DNA from: Anaerorudis cellulosivorans
GTDB lineage: Bacteria > Bacteroidota > Bacteroidia > Bacteroidales > Dysgonomonadaceae
Direction of reading: 5' to 3'
Length of the DNA stretch: 64,000 bases
NCBI RefSeq assembly: GCF_025943985.1
Contig: NZ_JAPCWE010000008.1
Coordinates: 1 to 64,000 of the forward strand
Shown: positions 39,457 to 48,146 of the stretch, in pieces
Numbering within the stretch: position 1 is the first letter of the stretch
Layout: each line of letters starts with the position of its first letter
Notes under the pieces: generated by a model
What the model was told of the DNA's origin: nothing
The model's database searches: none
Seen by the model: only the letters and a program-made list of their open reading frames with translations
Translations under genes and position numbers: made by a program

Positions 39457-40887
39457 TCATTCCCGGTTTTCGCCGGTACTTGCTTCTTCTTTTCCCTTTT
39501 CTTCCTCTTTTTCCTTTTCCTTTTCCTTTTCCTTTTCGAGCATATCGGACAATTCCTTCGATGTGATTTCTTTTTCTTCCACATCGACAGTCTGTTTCAT
39601 TCCTTCGATGATTTTTCTGTTAAGGGTCTGCTGGTAGAGGTCGTTGACCGTTTTTTCATTGGATAACATGTTTTTTACATAATCTCCCAAAAATTCTTCC
39701 CGGATATTCAGGATGCCGTATTGGATAAATTGGGCTTTGGCCTTTTCGTTGCCCAATGCTTCCACATCTTCGTGGCTAACTTCAATGTTATGTTCTTTAA
39801 TGATCTTGTCTTTTGCCAACGAAAATTTCAGATCGTCGATAATTTTCGGGAACTCATTTTCGATGCTTTCCGCTGTGCTTTCTTTGTTCGACTCCAATAG
39901 CCAGCGCTTGAGAAATTCTTCGGGAAGCTGCACATCCTTCATCTTGTCGAGAATCAGGTTGCGAAGATCGCGAATGAACAGGTAGTCGCTTGGAGATGCG
40001 AATTGCGTGTTTAGCAGATCGCGGACTTTCAATTTGAATTCCTCCTCCGAAGAAACAACGCCTTCGCCCAGTATTTTGTCGAAAAATTCCTGATTCATTT
40101 CGGGTTTTTTATAGCGCGTAATCTCTTTTATTTCGTAGCTGAAATCCGAATCGATATCTTGTATCTTGTCCTTAGTGGTTTGCAGTAACGATGCAATTTC
40201 GGCTTCGTTGTTGTCGTAGGCTTTTTTAGGATTAAGCACGATTTTGTCGCCCACCTTTGCGCCAATCAATTGCTTCCGGGTCTCTTCATCTTTCACGTAT
40301 AATGGCATGATAACGGCATTTTCGATCACCATTCCGTTTTCTTTGGGTTCGCCATTTTCCAATTCGGTGAGGGTGCCTTTCAGCAAATCGTCTTCCAATG
40401 CCGGTTCGTCCACCGCTTCATATGTGCCGTAGTTGTTCAGGTAGGCATTTATTTGATCTTGGAGCGATTCCTCGTCAAGCGTTATATGATAATAAGTGAG
40501 CTTGTCTTCGTGAGTGAGTGACAGTTCGAACTCGGGCGAAAGGGCGATATCGAACGAGAACGTGAAATTTTCGTCTTTTTCGAAATCGATTTTATTTTCC
40601 TCATTCTCCACTGCCAAGGGCTCTCCCAATACAGGCAGATTGTTTTCTCGGATGTATTTAAACAGCTCGTCATTGAGTATTTTTGACAATTCGTCGGCAA
40701 GAACGGTTTTCCCGTACATTTTTTCGATGATACCTTTGGGAACTTTTCCCTGTCTGAAACCGGGGATATTCACCTGATGGCGAAGCCGATTTAAGGCTTC
40801 TTCTACTTTTTCCTGATAATCTGCTTTTTCGATCTCAATGGTGATCACACCATTTACATCATCTGTTTTGTTTAGCGATATGTTCAT
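39457..40887 (-). CDS. tig: Trigger factor (ribosome-associated chaperone and prolyl isomerase)
   Basis: A 476-residue chaperone that receives nascent chains at the ribosome exit. The ribosome-docking loop PGFRQGKVPKGIIEK is present near residue 40, and the N-terminal domain begins MNISLNKTDDVNGVITIEIEKADYQEKVE. The central FKBP-like PPIase domain looks weak or degenerate, as in many Bacteroidota. The C-terminal arm domain (about 260-430) is all helical. The last 25 residues form a Lys/Glu repeat encoded by a TTTTCC hexamer array (minus sense GGAAAA). It is the first gene of the tig-clpP-clpX run, coupling folding and proteolysis. Confidence 0.93.
   Translation of the reverse strand: MNISLNKTDDVNGVITIEIEKADYQEKVEEALNRLRHQVNIPGFRQGKVPKGIIEKMYGKTVLADELSKILNDELFKYIRENNLPVLGEPLAVENEENKIDFEKDENFTFSFDIALSPEFELSLTHEDKLTYYHITLDEESLQDQINAYLNNYGTYEAVDEPALEDDLLKGTLTELENGEPKENGMVIENAVIMPLYVKDEETRKQLIGAKVGDKIVLNPKKAYDNNEAEIASLLQTTKDKIQDIDSDFSYEIKEITRYKKPEMNQEFFDKILGEGVVSSEEEFKLKVRDLLNTQFASPSDYLFIRDLRNLILDKMKDVQLPEEFLKRWLLESNKESTAESIENEFPKIIDDLKFSLAKDKIIKEHNIEVSHEDVEALGNEKAKAQFIQYGILNIREEFLGDYVKNMLSNEKTVNDLYQQTLNRKIIEGMKQTVDVEEKEITSKELSDMLEKEKEKEKEKEEEKGKEEASTGENRE
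39509..39538. repeat. Hexanucleotide tandem repeat inside tig
   Basis: TTTTCC is repeated four times from 39509 to 39532, followed by a one-base variant TTTTCG (39533-39538). Read on the minus strand it encodes alternating Lys and Glu near the C-terminus. Because the unit is six bases, slippage changes length without a frameshift. Confidence 0.85.
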
Positions 40888-40982
40888 TACAGCTTTTTTA
40901 GTTGTTTTTTATGAAACTATCTACAGTATAGATAGTTTGAAGATCAATCCTTTTTGCAATCTTTATTCGGATTTTGGAGGTG

Positions 40983-41013
40983 CAAAATTACGTTTATTCT
41001 TCTAATTTACAAA
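40983..41013 (-). promoter_or_regulatory. Promoter for tig
   Basis: Minus strand: -33 TTTG (41010-41013) and -7 TAATTTTG (40983-40990) with a 19-nt spacer, an exact consensus match. The leader before the tig ATG is about 90 nt. Confidence 0.75.
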
Positions 41014-41050
41014 ATTATTGTTTTGTAGAGTCAACCTACAAGTGCGAACT

Positions 41051-41117
41051 TACCCCGCACCTTCTCCGCACCAAGTCCGTACCAAGGCTGCACCATCCTC
41101 GCTCCATGCTTGCTCCC
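41051..41117. repeat. Six-unit, 11-bp-phased degenerate GC-rich tandem repeat
   Basis: The hexamer CGCACC or a close variant recurs exactly every 11 bp: starts at 41056 (CGCACC), 41067 (CGCACC), 41078 (CGTACC), 41089 (TGCACC), 41100 (CGCTCC) and 41111 (TGCTCC). The five intervening bases vary (for example TTCTC, AAGTC, AAGGC). The array is upstream of the tig promoter. Function unknown. Confidence 0.7.
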
Positions 41118-41302
41118 GTTTTTTGCCGTTTTTACTGCAAATACGCAGGTGGTTTTTACCCTGAATCTGCAAAATCCGACGTTTTTGTCCCTGCCTTGAA
41201 GCAAGCAAGAAGCGGACATGAAACAGTCGTTTTACCTTTATGCTGCGGTTATTGAGGCATCTTTTCCAACTTTTTATATCTTTATGCCGAAAATATAACG
41301 GA

Positions 41303-42184
41303 ATGAAACCAATTATCACAACTGAGTCAGGGAAAGCACGGATTTTTTATCTGTTTCTTTTTTCTTTTGTCGGAATGTTTGTAGCCGGTGGTATAATGCA
41401 GTTTCTTACTCTTGTTTTTGGTTTCGGCGATTCTTCCAATGCGTGGTTTATCCGTCTGAATACCTTTTTGCAAAGCCTGCTTATGTTTTTCTTTCCGGCA
41501 TATGGTGTTGCAGGGATGAGCGAATCCGGCCCTTCACGTTTTTTGTGTTTGCAAAAGTCGGCCAAACTGACTTCCGCAATAGGCTTCTCTGTTTTGATTT
41601 TTGTAGCGGCTATGCCAATGGTTTCGTTTTTGATGCAGTGGAACCAACAGATGCATTTGCCTGAATCGCTCAAATCCATCGAGCAGTGGATGCGGCAGAT
41701 GGAAGATGCTGCGGCAGCTACTACCGAAATATTGCTGGAAGAGAAAAGCGTGTGGGTTTTGATGGTGAATCTTTTGCTGATCGGCGTTTTTGCTGCATTT
41801 TCGGAAGAGTTTTTCTTTCGAGGCGTACTGCAACAGTCTCTTTCAGAAATGGTAAAAAACAAGCATGCAGCCGTATGGATTACTGCTTTCCTTTTCAGTG
41901 TTATGCATCTTCAATTCTATGGCTTTTTCCCACGGTTGGTATTGGGTGTTTTGCTGGGATATCTTTTTTTATATGGACGAAATTTGTGGATACCTATTGC
42001 GGCTCATTTTTTCAATAATGCCTTGTCTATCCTGACTGTTTTCTTTTTTAGCGAAACCGATTTCGTGCAGCGGTTGGAGAATCAGCCGTTGACTTTTGAG
42101 TTTGGATGTGGGGCAGCCCTTAGTTTGATCGTTACGTTATTTTTATTTCTATTATACAAAAAACGGATGGAGGACGGTTGTTGA
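41303..42184 (+). CDS. CPBP-family intramembrane metalloprotease (CAAX-like)
   Basis: A 293-residue membrane protein with about eight helices. The abortive-infection/CAAX (ABI) domain motifs are in order: EEFFFRGVLQQ, FSVMHLQFYGFFPRLVLGVLLGYLF and AHFFNNALS, supplying the Glu and His zinc ligands. Prokaryotic members cleave or modify membrane substrates, some process bacteriocins; the target here is unknown. I start at the ATG at 41303 (MKPIITTESGKARIF). A longer frame from 41240 would begin upstream of the probable -7 box (TATCTTTA, 41277-41284). It shares a one-base stop/start overlap with the next gene. Confidence 0.82.
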   Translation: MKPIITTESGKARIFYLFLFSFVGMFVAGGIMQFLTLVFGFGDSSNAWFIRLNTFLQSLLMFFFPAYGVAGMSESGPSRFLCLQKSAKLTSAIGFSVLIFVAAMPMVSFLMQWNQQMHLPESLKSIEQWMRQMEDAAAATTEILLEEKSVWVLMVNLLLIGVFAAFSEEFFFRGVLQQSLSEMVKNKHAAVWITAFLFSVMHLQFYGFFPRLVLGVLLGYLFLYGRNLWIPIAAHFFNNALSILTVFFFSETDFVQRLENQPLTFEFGCGAALSLIVTLFLFLLYKKRMEDGC

Positions 42185-42750
42185 TGATACAAATCGGGGA
42201 TACGTTGATTTCGGAAGATATATTAAAGACCTGTTTTGCGTGCGATCTTAGCAAATGTAAGGGGATGTGTTGTGTGGAAGGCGATGCCGGTGCACCGTTG
42301 GCGCAAGAGGAATATGAGGCGATACAGGAAGCATTGCCTGAGATTTGGGACGATCTTTCTCAAGAAGCCCGTGAGCTGATCGAAAAACAGGGGATAGCCT
42401 ACATCGATGATGACGGCGAACTGGTAACTTCGATTATAGAAGGGCGTGAATGTGTATTCACCTATTTCGATGCCGAAGGTATTTGCCGATGTGCTATCGA
42501 CCATGCTTTTAGGGAGGGAAGGATATCGGTACAAAAACCGGTCTCGTGCCACCTTTATCCCATTCGTTTGCACCAATACAACGGGTTCACGGCTTTGAAT
42601 TACGACCGTTGGTCGGTATGCAGTCCGGCGCTCAAATCGGGCAAAAAAACCGGCATAAAATTATACCAATTCTTAAAAGAACCCTTAATCCGCAAATTCG
42701 GCGAAGAATGGTATGAAGAACTCTGCCTGGCGGCTGAACAGTTAGCCTAA
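42184..42750 (+). CDS. DUF3109 family protein, Cys-rich
   Basis: 188 residues from the ATG at 42184, which overlaps the stop codon of the CPBP gene (TGATG), so it is probably translationally coupled. The protein has a Cys-rich cluster CFACDLSKCKGMCC near the N-terminus plus further Cys in GRECVF, GICRCAID, SCHLYPIR and WSVCSPA. This arrangement suggests a bound metal or Fe-S cluster and matches the DUF3109 (YkgJ-like) pattern. Function is unknown. The conserved SCHLYPIRL stretch is the best hallmark. Confidence 0.82.
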   Translation: MIQIGDTLISEDILKTCFACDLSKCKGMCCVEGDAGAPLAQEEYEAIQEALPEIWDDLSQEARELIEKQGIAYIDDDGELVTSIIEGRECVFTYFDAEGICRCAIDHAFREGRISVQKPVSCHLYPIRLHQYNGFTALNYDRWSVCSPALKSGKKTGIKLYQFLKEPLIRKFGEEWYEELCLAAEQLA

Positions 42751-42790
42751 TTGGGGTATTTCTTTTGCTCACCTCGAAAAGGCCTTTATA

Positions 42791-42829
42791 AAAAACCATA
42801 GACGGCTAAACTCGCGTTCGGCCGTCTAT
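42791..42829 (-). terminator. Terminator for the DUF4252/ECF unit
   Basis: ATAGACGGC (42798-42806) pairs with GCCGTCTAT (42821-42829), 14-nt loop. The AAAAA at 42791-42795 gives a T tract on the minus strand, so it works for the minus-strand operon and less for the plus-strand gene upstream. Confidence 0.75.
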
Positions 42830-42905
42830 CCATCGTTTAAATATAAAAAAGAAAAAAGTTATTTGCTGCTGTTGTGCTTTCTTTATTTTTGTTTATTGCT
42901 CTTTG

Positions 42906-43448
42906 TTATTCTTGTTGGTTGTTTATGGCAGGTTTGTCTTCTGTTGATGAGTTTTCACCTGCTTCGATTTCTTTATTCAACGAGTCAGACAATTTGGCAA
43001 TAGCATTAAAATCTATTTTTCCGGTAATATTAATGATGGTCAATTTGTCGTCTTCGTCTAATCCGATAAAAATAATATCCTGATTTTTGGTCCCTTTATT
43101 TTTCATCCGAATATTTATTTTCGTATTTCTGTCGTTTACCGAAACTACTTCTTGATAGTCTGGAAACTTGTTTGCGATCAGTTCGTTGGCCTTTTTAAAA
43201 TAATGGTGTGCATCTTTTTTATTTTCGGTTGTGATGATGCGGAGGCTGTTTAAGTTTTGAAATATTTTTTTCAATTCTTCGTCGGTGGTATTCGAAGCCA
43301 TTTTTTCGAGCATTGGTTTTCCGATGTTTACATTATTTACAGGCATTTTGGCTTCGACACACGTATTCAGAAATTCCGTAATGAAATCTCCACCTGCAAA
43401 TGATGCTGTTGTAAATGCGAATAGAAATAGAAATACTAAATTTTTCAT
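42906..43448 (-). CDS. DUF4252-family exported protein
   Basis: 180 residues with a signal peptide (MKNLVFLFLFAFTTASFA|GG). The body has a conserved-looking LRIITTENKKDAHHYFKKANELI and a VNDRNTKINIRMKN strand pair, as in DUF4252 proteins. Its tail is acidic and low-complexity (GENSSTEDKPAINNQQ). DUF4252 proteins are commonly encoded with an ECF sigma factor and anti-sigma factor in Bacteroidota, as here; the role is unknown. It may be the main target or a sensor partner of the sigma system. Confidence 0.78.
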   Translation of the reverse strand: MKNLVFLFLFAFTTASFAGGDFITEFLNTCVEAKMPVNNVNIGKPMLEKMASNTTDEELKKIFQNLNSLRIITTENKKDAHHYFKKANELIANKFPDYQEVVSVNDRNTKINIRMKNKGTKNQDIIFIGLDEDDKLTIINITGKIDFNAIAKLSDSLNKEIEAGENSSTEDKPAINNQQE

Positions 43449-43502
43449 TCGTTTTTTTGCTCTTTCCTTTTTAATTTGAAATTATTGTTTGGGAAACGGT
43501 TC

Positions 43503-44072
43503 TCATAAATTTTCTTTTTCGATGGGTTCCGTCTCAGCTACCGGTTCCATTTCCACATTCATCGAATCCAAAACGGTCCAGTCAATATTCAGATTTTTCA
43601 ATTCGTTGAGTGTTTCTTGGGATGCTTCTTCTCCTCTTTGTAATGCTTCGGAGAGTTTTTCCAATGCATATGTAGCATCCTTGAGCGCAGCTTTCGGATC
43701 GTTGTAGGTTTCGGCGAAATAGGGTTTCTTGCTTTCGTTGGAAAGAAAATAAATGCCGATTCCCACGGTGATTAGGATAAGAATGGAGGCTGCAATTTTT
43801 AAGACGGGAGCAAATATGCGGATGGTAATGTATTGTTTCTCTTTTTCTTTTTGATGAATGGCGGCTTCCAGTCTTTTATCGAAATCGTCGTCCAATCGGA
43901 TGGAGAGCTGGCTCTCTTTGTAATCCCTGAAGAGAGCAGCGTATTTTTGCAAATCTTCCGGAATATCGTTACCCGAAAAAAAGTTTTGCAATTGCTTTTC
44001 TTCTTCGAGTGATGTTTCGCAATTCCAATAGTTGTTCAACAAAAAGCGAATATGTTCATATTCTTTCATCAT
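43503..44072 (-). CDS. Putative membrane anti-sigma factor
   Basis: A 189-residue protein with an N-terminal soluble domain of about 85 residues (helical, acidic), one transmembrane helix (about 90-108, ILILITVGIGIYFL), and an extracytoplasmic helical domain. It lies directly after the ECF sigma gene and overlaps it by 17 nt, the usual place for its inhibitor. It lacks a zinc-type HxxxCxxC motif in the N-terminal part, so it is not a classic ZAS anti-sigma factor. The identification comes from position and topology only. Confidence 0.6.
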   Translation of the reverse strand: MMKEYEHIRFLLNNYWNCETSLEEEKQLQNFFSGNDIPEDLQKYAALFRDYKESQLSIRLDDDFDKRLEAAIHQKEKEKQYITIRIFAPVLKIAASILILITVGIGIYFLSNESKKPYFAETYNDPKAALKDATYALEKLSEALQRGEEASQETLNELKNLNIDWTVLDSMNVEMEPVAETEPIEKENL

Positions 44073-44574
44073 TGTTCTTTTCCAGTAATTCTTTCATTTT
44101 TTTTCGTGCCCTGAAAAGGGTTATCTTCACTAAATCTTCGCTAATACCCATTACGTTGGCTATATCGCCATAACTGAGTCCGTCGATCTCCCTGAGTTGA
44201 AAAACCAATTGCTGATTTTGGGAGAGTTCATCGATACACCTATATATAATAGAACGCTCTTCTTTTCTAATAAATTGCATATGTGGCGTTTCGTTATCGA
44301 TAAAAGCGTAACTCTCTTGTTGAGGATCAATACTTTCTGTCTTTCGTATTGCCCGTGACGAAAGTCGGTCAAGCGCTAAATTTTTAGTCGAACGATAGCA
44401 ATATGCCTCTGCATTATCGATGTTGTTCCATTCATCTTTTTTGCTCCAAAGTTTCAAAAAAACATCTTGCACAATGTCTTCCGCTTCTTCTTTATCTTGC
44501 ACGATGCTCAGTGCTAGTCGATAGAGATTGTCACTCAGGGACAAAATAATATGATGAAATTTTTCGTTATTCAT
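44056..44574 (-). CDS. ECF RNA polymerase sigma factor
   Basis: A 172-residue sigma-70-family factor. Region 2 is visible (LYRLALSIVQDKEEAEDIVQDVFLKLW, then YCYRSTKNLALDRL) and region 4 has the helix-turn-helix LSYGDIANVMGISEDLVKITLFRARKKM. Such factors redirect RNA polymerase to a few target promoters upon an envelope signal. The operon continues into the anti-sigma candidate and the DUF4252 gene. It may regulate itself; a -7-like TATTTTTG (44617-44624, minus) flanked by a 7-bp inverted repeat is just upstream. Confidence 0.9.
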   Translation of the reverse strand: MNNEKFHHIILSLSDNLYRLALSIVQDKEEAEDIVQDVFLKLWSKKDEWNNIDNAEAYCYRSTKNLALDRLSSRAIRKTESIDPQQESYAFIDNETPHMQFIRKEERSIIYRCIDELSQNQQLVFQLREIDGLSYGDIANVMGISEDLVKITLFRARKKMKELLEKNNDERI

Positions 44575-44610
44575 TATATAATGACGGTTGAAAAGCCGAA
44601 AAGTTACATG

Positions 44611-44661
44611 TCGCTACAAAAATATCTCTTTTTTGTTTTTATTGTTGTTCCTATGTAGCGA
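44611..44661 (-). promoter_or_regulatory. Candidate regulatory region of the ECF sigma unit
   Basis: The 7-bp inverted repeat TCGCTAC / GTAGCGA (37-nt spacer) flanks a -7-like TATTTTTG on the minus strand 43-50 nt upstream of the sigma gene. No -33 TTTG is at the expected distance, so it may be autoregulated by the ECF factor itself. This is an inference. Confidence 0.35.
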
Positions 44662-44775
44662 TAATTATAATTTATGTTCCTTACACAACAGATAAATTGT
44701 TTCTCCCTAACTTGTTGATTATTTTCGCTATTTGGGAATCGGAAAGAAAAATATTTTTAAAAACAGCGTGATTTA

Positions 44776-44807
44776 CTTGTATATCTTCTTGATAATTTGT
44801 ATTTTTG
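44776..44807 (+). promoter_or_regulatory. Promoter for the str/S10 ribosomal operon
   Basis: -33 CTTG (44776-44779) and -7 TATTTTTG (44800-44807), spacer 20 nt. It heads an 18.5-kb run with no other equally good promoter visible. The predicted leader to rpsL is about 125 nt. Confidence 0.7.
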
Positions 44808-44937
44808 TGCCGTTTTTATCCCCAAAAATCTGAGGCATGCCATATAATTGTTTGATTATGCGTTGCTTAGATTGTTGGTTATGAGCGAATAACAGGAAGA
44901 AAATTAAGATAAATTAGTTTAAAAAGAAAGTATAAAA

Positions 44938-45348
44938 ATGCCTACAATTCAACAACTAGTAAGAAAAGGGCGTACAGAGTTAACGGAAAAAAGCAAATCA
45001 CCGGCTTTGGACGGTTGTCCTCAGCGTAGAGGTGTGTGTATAAGAGTTTATACCACAACTCCCAAGAAGCCGAATTCGGCGATGAGAAAGGTTGCTCGTG
45101 TGCGTTTAACCAACTCGAAAGAAGTGAATGCGTATATTCCGGGCGAAGGTCACAATTTGCAGGAACACTCCATTGTTTTGGTGCGTGGTGGTCGTGTAAA
45201 GGATTTGCCGGGTGTTCGGTATCACATTGTGCGGGGTACGTTGGATACGGCCGGTGTCAGTGGCCGTACGCAAAGACGTTCCAAGTATGGAGCAAAACGT
45301 CCCAAAGCAAATGCTGCAGGAGCTAAATCGGCACCAAAAAAGAAATAA
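44938..45348 (+). CDS. rpsL: 30S ribosomal protein S12
   Basis: S12 sits at the decoding centre and controls accuracy. The 136-residue protein carries the invariant [18 protein letters not shown] with the streptomycin-contact Lys (Lys43 in E. coli numbering), and [14 protein letters not shown] with the second resistance-site Lys (Lys88). Both are wild-type Lys. The C-terminus has an extra Lys/Ala-rich tail. It is the first gene of the str operon, but a 157-nt gap lies before rpsG. Confidence 0.97.
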   Translation: MPTIQQLVRKGRTELTEKSKSPALDGCPQRRGVCIRVYTTTPKKPNSAMRKVARVRLTNSKEVNAYIPGEGHNLQEHSIVLVRGGRVKDLPGVRYHIVRGTLDTAGVSGRTQRRSKYGAKRPKANAAGAKSAPKKK

Positions 45349-45505
45349 TCGGCCGATAAAAACTAACAAAGTAAAATTAAAGTTAATGTTTAATTAGTGT
45401 TGAAATTTTTGGTATTCGCATTTTATAGGGTTGAGTAAATGATTCGGAGGAATCGTTGAAGACAAGTAAAAAGGCAACCAAACAACAGTAAATTTTTTTA
45501 AGACA

Positions 45506-45982
45506 ATGAGAAAAACTAAACCTAAAAAGAGACAGGTATTACCTGATCCGGTTTTTGGTGATGTAAGGGTAACAAGATTTGTTAACCATCTTATGCGCGA
45601 CGGAAAGAAAAGTATTTCCTATGATATTTTCTATTCTGCGTTAGAAATTGTGAAGGCTAAATTGCCTAATGAAGAAAAGTCGGCTCTCGAGATTTGGAAA
45701 GCTGCTTTAGATAATGTTACGCCACAAGTTGAGGTAAAGTCACGCCGTGTTGGCGGAGCTACTTTTCAGGTTCCTACCGAAATTTATCCCGGAAGAAAAG
45801 AATCCATTTCGATGAAAAATATCATTTCTTTTGCTCGCAAAAGAGGTGGAAAAAATATGGCGGAAAAATTGGCTGCCGAAATAGTTGATGCTTATAATAG
45901 TCAAGGTGGAGCATACAAACGAAAAGAAGATATGCATAGAATGGCAGAAGCCAACCGTGCTTTTGCTCATTTCAGATTTTAA
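45506..45982 (+). CDS. rpsG: 30S ribosomal protein S7
   Basis: S7 nucleates assembly of the head of the small subunit and contacts tRNA at the E site. The 158-residue product starts [30 protein letters not shown] and has the family core [11 protein letters not shown]. It is the second str gene, preceded by a 157-nt gap that contains a small GATTC/GAATC hairpin. In E. coli the S12-S7 gap is the S7 feedback site; whether this one acts likewise is unknown. Confidence 0.97.
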   Translation: MRKTKPKKRQVLPDPVFGDVRVTRFVNHLMRDGKKSISYDIFYSALEIVKAKLPNEEKSALEIWKAALDNVTPQVEVKSRRVGGATFQVPTEIYPGRKESISMKNIISFARKRGGKNMAEKLAAEIVDAYNSQGGAYKRKEDMHRMAEANRAFAHFRF

Positions 45983-46004
45983 ATAGAGGAAGATATAACG
46001 TAAA

Positions 46005-48134
46005 ATGGCAAAAAGTTCAAAAGAAGCATTAAAATATACACGCAACATCGGCATCATGGCGCATATCGATGCAGGAAAAACCACTACATCGGAGCGTATT
46101 CTGTATTATACGGGTCTTACCCATAAGATTGGGGAGGTGCATGATGGGACAGCGACTATGGACTGGATGGAGCAAGAACAGGAACGGGGTATTACGATCT
46201 CGTCTGCTGCAACAACAACAAGCTGGAAATATAAAGATCAGACATTCAAAATAAATTTGATTGACACTCCGGGACACGTCGATTTTACTGTTGAAGTGGA
46301 ACGTTCGTTGAGGGTACTGGATGGTGCAATTGCTACTTTTTGTGCTGTAGGAGGTGTAGAGCCGCAGTCGGAAACCGTATGGCATCAAGCCGATAAATAT
46401 AAAGTTCCCCGCATTTGTTATGTTAACAAAATGGACCGTTCGGGGGCAAATTTTTTCGAAGTTGCCCGACAAATAAAGGAAATGTTGGGTGCACGCCCGT
46501 GTCTTATTCAGATACCGATTGGTGCAGAAGACAACTTTAAAGGGATTGTCGATTTAATTCGCATGAAAGCCCTTTATTGGCACGACGAAACGTTGGGAGC
46601 CGATTATGATGTAGATGAGATCCCGGCTGAATTGAAGGCAGAAGCTGCCGAATGGCGTGAAAAAATGTTGGAAACCATAGCCGAATTTGATGATGCGATA
46701 ATGGAAAAGTTTTTCGATGATCCGTCAACGATCACCGAAGACGAAATCCATCGGGCATTGAGAAAAGGAACACTGGCTATGCAAATCAATCCGATGGTTT
46801 GTGGGTCGTCCTTCAAAAATAAAGGCGTTCAGCCCTTACTCGATGCGGTGTGTGCCTATTTGCCCAGCCCGCTGGATACGGATGCAATTGTGGGTGTAGA
46901 TCCCCGAGATCCCGAGAAAAAACTTGTTCGCCATCCCGATCCCGATGAACCGTTCTGTGCGTTGGTTTTTAAAATAGCAACCGATCCCTATGTGGGTCGT
47001 TTGAGCTTTTTCAGGGTGTATTCGGGAGAACTGCAGTCAGGTTCTTATGTTTATAATTCGCGATCGGGTAAAAAGGAACGTGTTTCGCGTTTGTTTCAAA
47101 TGCACTCCAATAAACAAAATCCGAAAGATTTTATCGGATGTGGCGATATTGGTGCAGCTGTCGGATTTAAGGATATACGCACAGGAGATACTCTTTGCGA
47201 CGAAGAACATCCTATTTTGCTGGAATCGATGGATTTTCCCGATCCTGTAATCAGCATCGCAGTTGAACCCAAAAGTCAGAAAGATCTGGATAAGCTGTCG
47301 AATGGTTTGTCGAAATTGGCTGAGGAAGATCCCACCTTTACGGTTAAAACCGATGAAGAAACCGGCCAAACCATTATCTCGGGCATGGGTGAGCTTCACC
47401 TCGATATCATCATCGACCGTTTGAAACGCGAATTTAAAGTGGAATGTAATCAGGGTCGTCCTCAAGTGGCCTACAAGGAGGCGATTACAAGACCGGTTGA
47501 ATTGCGTGAAGTATATAAGAAACAAACCGGTGGCCGCGGTAAATTTGCCGATATCATTGTACGGATAGAACCTGCCGATAAAGATTTTGAAGGCGAACTT
47601 CAATTTATCGATGAAGTGAAAGGTGGAAATATTCCCAGAGAATTTATTCCGGCTGTTCAAAAAGGTTTCTTGCAAGCAATGAAGAACGGCGTGCTTGCCG
47701 GTTACCCGTTGAACAACCTCAAAGTGACCGTTATCGATGGTTCGTATCACCCGGTCGACTCGGATCAGTTGTCGTTTGAAATTTGTGCCATCCAGGCATT
47801 CAGACACGCTGCCGAAAAGGCCGGACCGGTATTGCTCGAGCCGATAATGAAAGTAGAAGTGGTTACCCCGGAAGAAAGTATGGGGGATGTAATTTCTGAC
47901 CTCAACAAACGTCGCGGTCAGATTGAAGGTATGGAGTCGAACCGCTCGGGAGCACGCATTGTGAAAGCAAAAGCTCCGCTTGCCGAAATGTTTGGTTATG
48001 TGACTTCGTTGCGTACCATCACTTCAGGACGTGCAACGTCTACCATGAGTTTTTCGCATTATGAGGAAGTATCTCCTTCTATCGCAAGGCAGGTATTGAC
48101 AGAAGTAAAAGGTCGTGTTGAATTGATTAAATAA
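46005..48134 (+). CDS. fusA: Translation elongation factor G
   Basis: A 709-residue GTPase that moves tRNAs and mRNA through the ribosome. All G motifs are intact: [10 protein letters not shown] with Lys25 (G1), RGITI switch (G2), DTPGHVDF (G3) and NKMDR (G4). Domains II-V follow, ending in [19 protein letters not shown]. Bacteroides encode a second EF-G paralog reported to lack GTPase activity; the complete motifs here identify this copy as the canonical enzyme. tuf does not follow; rpsJ comes next after 12 nt, linking the str and S10 operons. Confidence 0.98.
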   Translation: MAKSSKEALKYTRNIGIMAHIDAGKTTTSERILYYTGLTHKIGEVHDGTATMDWMEQEQERGITISSAATTTSWKYKDQTFKINLIDTPGHVDFTVEVERSLRVLDGAIATFCAVGGVEPQSETVWHQADKYKVPRICYVNKMDRSGANFFEVARQIKEMLGARPCLIQIPIGAEDNFKGIVDLIRMKALYWHDETLGADYDVDEIPAELKAEAAEWREKMLETIAEFDDAIMEKFFDDPSTITEDEIHRALRKGTLAMQINPMVCGSSFKNKGVQPLLDAVCAYLPSPLDTDAIVGVDPRDPEKKLVRHPDPDEPFCALVFKIATDPYVGRLSFFRVYSGELQSGSYVYNSRSGKKERVSRLFQMHSNKQNPKDFIGCGDIGAAVGFKDIRTGDTLCDEEHPILLESMDFPDPVISIAVEPKSQKDLDKLSNGLSKLAEEDPTFTVKTDEETGQTIISGMGELHLDIIIDRLKREFKVECNQGRPQVAYKEAITRPVELREVYKKQTGGRGKFADIIVRIEPADKDFEGELQFIDEVKGGNIPREFIPAVQKGFLQAMKNGVLAGYPLNNLKVTVIDGSYHPVDSDQLSFEICAIQAFRHAAEKAGPVLLEPIMKVEVVTPEESMGDVISDLNKRRGQIEGMESNRSGARIVKAKAPLAEMFGYVTSLRTITSGRATSTMSFSHYEEVSPSIARQVLTEVKGRVELIK

Positions 48135-48146
48135 CACTATAAATTT

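Larger units (their letters stand above)
40888..41302. other. Intergenic region between tig and the CPBP gene
   Basis: A 415-nt gap. It holds the tig promoter at 40983-41013 (minus) and a GC-rich 11-bp degenerate repeat array at 41051-41117. A CPBP -7-like box TATCTTTA stands at 41277-41284. Open frames on both strands here (62-93 residues) are side effects of the repeat phase and lack protein-like composition. The stretch 41120-41230 shows no recognisable feature. Confidence 0.65.
44575..44937. other. Divergent intergenic region between the ECF sigma gene and rpsL
   Basis: A 363-nt gap. Left part: a candidate minus-strand -7 box TATTTTTG (44617-44624) and a 7-bp inverted repeat TCGCTAC (44611-44617) / GTAGCGA (44655-44661). 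Right part: the rpsL promoter at 44776-44807 and a leader of about 125 nt with a GGCATGCC palindrome (44833-44840) and a small hairpin ATAAT/ATTAT. No tRNA or RNA gene is recognised. Confidence 0.6.

Noticed and set aside
41051-41117. A CRISPR array at the 11-bp repeat
   Set aside because: Unit size 11 bp with degenerate copies and no spacers of about 30 nt; no cas genes nearby.
41031-41319. Minus-strand frames across the 11-bp repeat
   Set aside because: The frames stay open because the repeat lacks stops; composition is Lys/Gly/Arg-rich with no family resemblance.
44575-44937. A tRNA or other stable RNA gene in the gap before rpsL
   Set aside because: No T-loop GTTCRA pattern with matching acceptor arms was found; only small hairpins.
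47037-47807. A 256-codon minus-strand frame opposite fusA
   Set aside because: EF-G is intact and conserved here; the antisense frame shows no domain.
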